A stretch of DNA of 19,184 bases from Bacillota bacterium. Its GTDB lineage: Bacteria; Bacillota_A; Clostridia; Christensenellales; Aristaeellaceae. Shown here one piece after another: positions 14,440-19,184 of this stretch. The position numbers and the translations under genes were made by a program. The notes beneath the pieces were generated by a model. That model was not told the origin of the DNA, made no database searches, and was given only the letters and a program-made list of their open reading frames with translations. The stretch covers positions 1-19,184 of the forward strand of contig JAEZSP010000097.1 in the NCBI GenBank assembly GCA_023421735.1, given 5' to 3'. How positions within the stretch are numbered: the stretch's first letter is position 1; every line of letters begins with the position of its first letter.

Positions 14440-16167
14440 ATGCTAGATTGGAAAACGCTCGGTCAGACGCTGGAAACGCGGCTGACGGATGTCAAGAGCG
14501 GAACAGATATTACGCGTGTGGATGTCCACAGCGTTGGCGTAACGATTACGTCCGGCGACGGGGTCGCGGTTGTGGACGGATTGCTCGACTGTGTGCTGGG
14601 CGAACTCATTGAATTTGACGGTGGCGGCAGCGGCATCGTCATGAACCTGAATCGAAATACCGTGGGTGTTGTGCTCCTTGGAAACGAGGCTTCCGTGCCC
14701 GAAAGCGCACAGGCGCGCGGCACAGGCCGCGTGCTGATGGTGCCTTGCGGCGAAAATCTTCTCGGCCGCGTGATCAGCCCGCTGGGCGATCCACTCGACG
14801 GACAAGGCCCCATCCATTGGGACGAGATGCGCCCCATCGAAACAAACGCACCGTCAATTCTGTCGCGCAAACCGGTTGACACGCCCATGCAGACGGGCCT
14901 TCTCGCAATTGATGCCATCGTGCCCATCGGTCGCGGGCAGCGCGAACTCATCATCGGCGATCGCCAGATCGGTAAGACCGCCATCGCGCTGGATGCCATC
15001 ATCAACCAGAAGGGCAAAAACGTCTATTGTTTTTATGTGGCCATCGGCCAGAAGGCGAGTTCCATCGCGCGGCTGGTCGAACGACTGCGCACCGCGGACG
15101 CGCTCGATTATACGACGATCATCTGCTCCACGGCCTCCGATGCGGCATCGATTCAGTATATCGCGCCCTACGCGGGATGCGCAATGGCGGAGCACTTCAT
15201 GTATGGGGGCAAGGATGCGCTCATTGTGTACGACGATTTGACCAAGCACGCGGTCGCGTACCGATCGATGTCGCTGTTGCTCCACCGTCCGCCGGGACGC
15301 GAGGCGTACCCGGGCGACGTGTTCTATCTGCATTCGCGGCTTTTGGAGCGCGCTGCGCGGCTCAACGAGGAAAACGGTGGCGGAAGCATGACCGCGCTCC
15401 CGATCATTGAAACGCAGGCGGGCGACATTTCGGCCTATATTCCGACCAATGTCATCTCGATCACAGACGGTCAGATATTCCTCGATACCGACATGTTCCG
15501 CTCCAACATCCGCCCGGCGGTTTCAGGCGGCCTATCCGTCAGCCGCGTCGGCGGTGCCGCGCAGACCAAGGCCATGCGCCAGGTTGCGGGACGGTTGCGC
15601 CTGGAATTGGCGCAATACAGAGAACTGCAGGTGTTTGCGCAGTTCTCATCCGACATGGACGTCACAACGCGCGACACGCTGCGCTACGGTGCGATCCTCA
15701 CGGAGCTCATTACCCAGAAAGACGGCGCGCCCATTCCCATGGCGTGGCAGGTTGAACTGCTCTATGCTGCGACGCATGCCATCATCCCGCACGACACGCC
15801 GATTGAGCGCGTTCGGCAGTTTAAAAATGAGTTTCCGCATTATATGCAGGGGCGCGACCCGGAAGGCGTCAAGCGCCTTTCCGAGACGGGACTTCTCGAT
15901 CCGGCGTTTGAGGACAGTATGAAGCACGCGGTGTGCGAGTGGCTTGGTAATTGCGTGCCTTATACAAACGCGGCGCCGACCGACGATGCAAAGGGTTCAG
16001 CGGCCGAAAAGCCTGCCGATGATAAGACGCCGCCGGATGGCAAAAAGCCTCCCGAGGAAAAGGCGTCCGTTCAGGATCGGAAATCTGACGAGGACAAGAA
16101 GCCTCCTGAGGAGAAGAAGTCTTCCGAAGGGGAGAAGTCTTCGAAGGACGCGGAGGCGAGCAAATGA
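14440..16167 (+). CDS. atpA: ATP synthase F1 subunit alpha with extended C-terminal tail
   Basis: Non-catalytic nucleotide-binding subunit of F1. The 575 residues exceed the usual 500-510. The order is an N-terminal helix and beta-barrel (1-95), nucleotide domain with Walker A GDRQIGKT (173-180; the usual Thr is Ile) and Walker B ALIVYDD (260-266), PAVSGGLSVSRVGG (359-372) with the Arg finger R369, and the C-terminal helical domain to about 507. Residues 511-575 are a Lys/Glu/Asp/Pro/Ser-rich low-complexity tail with KKPPEEK twice (535-541, 553-559). The tail is in frame and ends at the ATGA overlap with atpG (16164-16167). The ribosome binding site is GGGGGTG just before the atpH stop. Confidence 0.96.
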   Translation: MLDWKTLGQTLETRLTDVKSGTDITRVDVHSVGVTITSGDGVAVVDGLLDCVLGELIEFDGGGSGIVMNLNRNTVGVVLLGNEASVPESAQARGTGRVLMVPCGENLLGRVISPLGDPLDGQGPIHWDEMRPIETNAPSILSRKPVDTPMQTGLLAIDAIVPIGRGQRELIIGDRQIGKTAIALDAIINQKGKNVYCFYVAIGQKASSIARLVERLRTADALDYTTIICSTASDAASIQYIAPYAGCAMAEHFMYGGKDALIVYDDLTKHAVAYRSMSLLLHRPPGREAYPGDVFYLHSRLLERAARLNEENGGGSMTALPIIETQAGDISAYIPTNVISITDGQIFLDTDMFRSNIRPAVSGGLSVSRVGGAAQTKAMRQVAGRLRLELAQYRELQVFAQFSSDMDVTTRDTLRYGAILTELITQKDGAPIPMAWQVELLYAATHAIIPHDTPIERVRQFKNEFPHYMQGRDPEGVKRLSETGLLDPAFEDSMKHAVCEWLGNCVPYTNAAPTDDAKGSAAEKPADDKTPPDGKKPPEEKASVQDRKSDEDKKPPEEKKSSEGEKSSKDAEASK

Positions 16168-17033
16168 ACAGCGTCGCCGAGATCCGGCACCACATTAAGG
16201 TGATCGAGGATACCTCGAAGATTACGCGCGCCATGTACCTCATATCGTCTGCCAAGATGAAGCGCGCGATGCGCGTGCACGATCAGAATATGAAGTTCTT
16301 TGATCAGGTGCGGCGCGGCATCCGCTTCGTGCTGGACAATTCAGAACAACCTTTAAACAGCCACTTCTTTCGGGAGCATGGCAAGAACGCCGCGTACATC
16401 GTCCTGGCGGGTGACAAGAGTCTGTGCGGTGGCTACAACCATCAGGTTTTGCGTCACGCGCTGGATGCGATTAAAAACGGCGGGCACGGGCGCGTGCGGC
16501 TGTTTACCGTCGGACACATGGCGACGGAGTTTTTTGCCCGCAACGGCTTTCAACCCGACAATCGGTACGAGCATGTGGGGCAGAACCCCTCCTTGCGCAA
16601 TGCGCGCAACGTGACTGCGCATCTCACGGAAATCTTCCTTTCGAAGGATGTGGACGAGGTGAACGTCGTCTACACCATGATGAAGGGCGCAGAGATGGCG
16701 CCCACGGTGCTTCGCATCATGCCGCTGCTCGCGAAAGATTTTCCGAATGTTGAACCGCTTCACGAAAAGGTGTCGGATTTCACGTTTTATCCCACCCCAT
16801 CGGAGGTGGGCGAGGCGATGGCGCATCACTATCTCATGGGTCTTGTGTATTCGGCGCTCGCGCAGAGCTTTGCAGCTGAAAACAGGGCGCGCATGACCGC
16901 CATGGATAATGCGACCAGAAACGCGAACGCGATGCTCGACCAATTGCGCCTCGACATGAACCACGTGCGCCAGGGCGCGATCACCCAAGAAATTGCGGAG
17001 ATCGTTTCAGGCGCGCAACAGGAGGAATTTTAA
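16164..17033 (+). CDS. atpG: ATP synthase F1 subunit gamma
   Basis: Central rotor shaft that couples c-ring rotation to conformational change in the beta subunits. It has 289 residues, the normal length. The N-terminal coiled-coil helix carries EIRHHIKVIEDTSKITRAM, the mid-domain signature is AGDKSLCGGYN (82-92, for the usual SDRGLCGGFN), and the C-terminal helix has RMTAMDNATRNANAM and QGAITQEIAEIVSGA, highly typical of gamma. Its ATG overlaps the atpA stop, and its TAA abuts the atpD ATG with no gap; the atpD ribosome binding site (GGAGGAATT) lies in its last codons. Confidence 0.96.
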   Translation: MNSVAEIRHHIKVIEDTSKITRAMYLISSAKMKRAMRVHDQNMKFFDQVRRGIRFVLDNSEQPLNSHFFREHGKNAAYIVLAGDKSLCGGYNHQVLRHALDAIKNGGHGRVRLFTVGHMATEFFARNGFQPDNRYEHVGQNPSLRNARNVTAHLTEIFLSKDVDEVNVVYTMMKGAEMAPTVLRIMPLLAKDFPNVEPLHEKVSDFTFYPTPSEVGEAMAHHYLMGLVYSALAQSFAAENRARMTAMDNATRNANAMLDQLRLDMNHVRQGAITQEIAEIVSGAQQEEF

Positions 17034-18859
<1,826 letters not shown>

Positions 18860-18922
18860 CGGAAGGCGGCGAGGGCGCTGCCCCCGCGAATCCATGGAAT
18901 AAAATCATTTCATAATGGCGCG

Positions 18923-18974
18923 TCGGATCGCTTGGGGGCCAACCCCGGGCGATCCGATTCTTGATATGTTTTTT
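18923..18974 (+). terminator. Terminator of the ATP synthase operon
   Basis: TCGGATCGCTTGGGG (18923-18937) pairs with CCCCGGGCGATCCGA (18943-18957) over 15 positions, two of them U-G wobbles, around a 5-base loop. A T-rich stretch follows, with a run of six T at 18969-18974, 11 bases after the stem. The stem is very stable; the T run is further away than ideal but the role as end of the operon is well supported by position. Confidence 0.8.
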
Positions 18975-19060
18975 GCAGGAACGCGGCATGTCCCTTCGCT
19001 ATCTGAACTTCAATATGCAGTCATTGGGAGACATCCGTGGCGCTGCTTGCTATCTGCCCA

Positions 19061-19101
19061 AAAAAGTCCTTCGCTCCGGTGCGTGATGCCTCGGAGCGAA
19101 G
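19061..19101 (-). terminator. Minus-strand intrinsic terminator for a gene beyond the right edge
   Basis: CTTCGCTCCG (19069-19078) and CGGAGCGAAG (19092-19101) form a perfect 10-base-pair stem with a 13-base loop. On the plus strand it is preceded by a run of A (19060-19065), which on the minus strand is a T run 3 bases after the stem. No T run follows on the plus strand. It should therefore end transcripts arriving leftward from a convergent gene outside the window. Confidence 0.65.
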
Positions 19102-19184
19102 TCGCGTACGAAAATAAATCCACCAATTTCTCTTTGGCGGGGGTGCCCGGGGCAGAGCCCCCGGCCTTCGCCGTATTTACCGGC

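Larger units (their letters stand above)
18860..19184. other. Intergenic region with two terminators and a GC-rich inverted repeat
   Basis: No supportable gene was found here. Besides the two terminators it has a short GC-rich inverted repeat at 19149-19161 (GGGGC, loop AGA, GCCCC) in a G/C-rich block (19136-19166), and a smaller similar motif at 18873-18883 (GGGC, GCT, GCCC). These resemble intergenic GC-rich repeats common in bacterial genomes, but two weak examples do not define a family. A 32-codon frame at 18988-19086 is discussed among the rejected items. Confidence 0.5.

Noticed and set aside
18988..19086. 32-codon ORF with AGGA upstream, after the atp terminator
   Set aside because: It runs through the hairpin of the minus-strand terminator, lies downstream of a plus-strand terminator without a promoter, and shows no recognisable features.

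Overview
The window reads as a dense, single-strand stretch of chromosome from a GC-rich (by eye about 60%) Gram-positive, most likely a Clostridia-type member of the Bacillota. The evidence is strong GGAGG-type ribosome binding sites, near-perfect sigma-A promoters (TTGACA-16-TATAAT), intrinsic terminators with T tracts, some TTG starts, and Firmicutes-like protein sequences. The taxonomic call is an inference; no rRNA or marker gene is present to fix it.

Region 1 (1-358) is a leader. It holds one complete copy and the start of a second copy of a GC-rich foldable repeat (period 102 bp), a well-started 38-codon hydrophobic ORF very rich in Ile/Val/Leu, a hairpin directly after its stop codon, and a canonical intrinsic terminator just before ilvB. 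This looks like an attenuation leader for the branched-chain operon. Region 2 (359-11139) is a nine-gene operon, ilvB-ilvN-ilvC-ilvD-leuA-cimA-leuC-leuD-leuB, with gaps of 0-17 nt or short overlaps. Together these enzymes make the 2-oxo acid precursors of valine, leucine and, through citramalate rather than threonine, isoleucine. Only the final aminotransferase (ilvE) is missing, and there is no ilvA in the window.

Region 3 (11140-12447) is an AT-rich promoter with overlapping palindromes that drives a membrane-bound GGDEF (diguanylate cyclase) protein. Region 4 (12470-18859) is an F-type ATP synthase operon, atpI-like-atpB-atpE-atpF-atpH-atpA-atpG-atpD-atpC, behind a consensus promoter that overlaps the first start codon. 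Its order is classical, but two subunits are unusual. Delta (atpH) is reduced to 74 residues, matching only the C-terminal domain. Alpha (atpA) carries an extra charged, low-complexity C-terminal tail of about 65 residues. The operon ends at a strong hairpin terminator (18923-18974).

Region 5 (18860-19184) has no convincing gene. It holds that terminator, a second terminator that works on the minus strand (so a convergent gene probably lies beyond the right edge), and a GC-rich inverted repeat.

The most interesting points are the candidate attenuation leader, the reduced delta subunit with the tailed alpha subunit, the palindromic operator at the GGDEF promoter, and the possibly leaderless atp transcript. 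I see no clearly new defence or mobile system.
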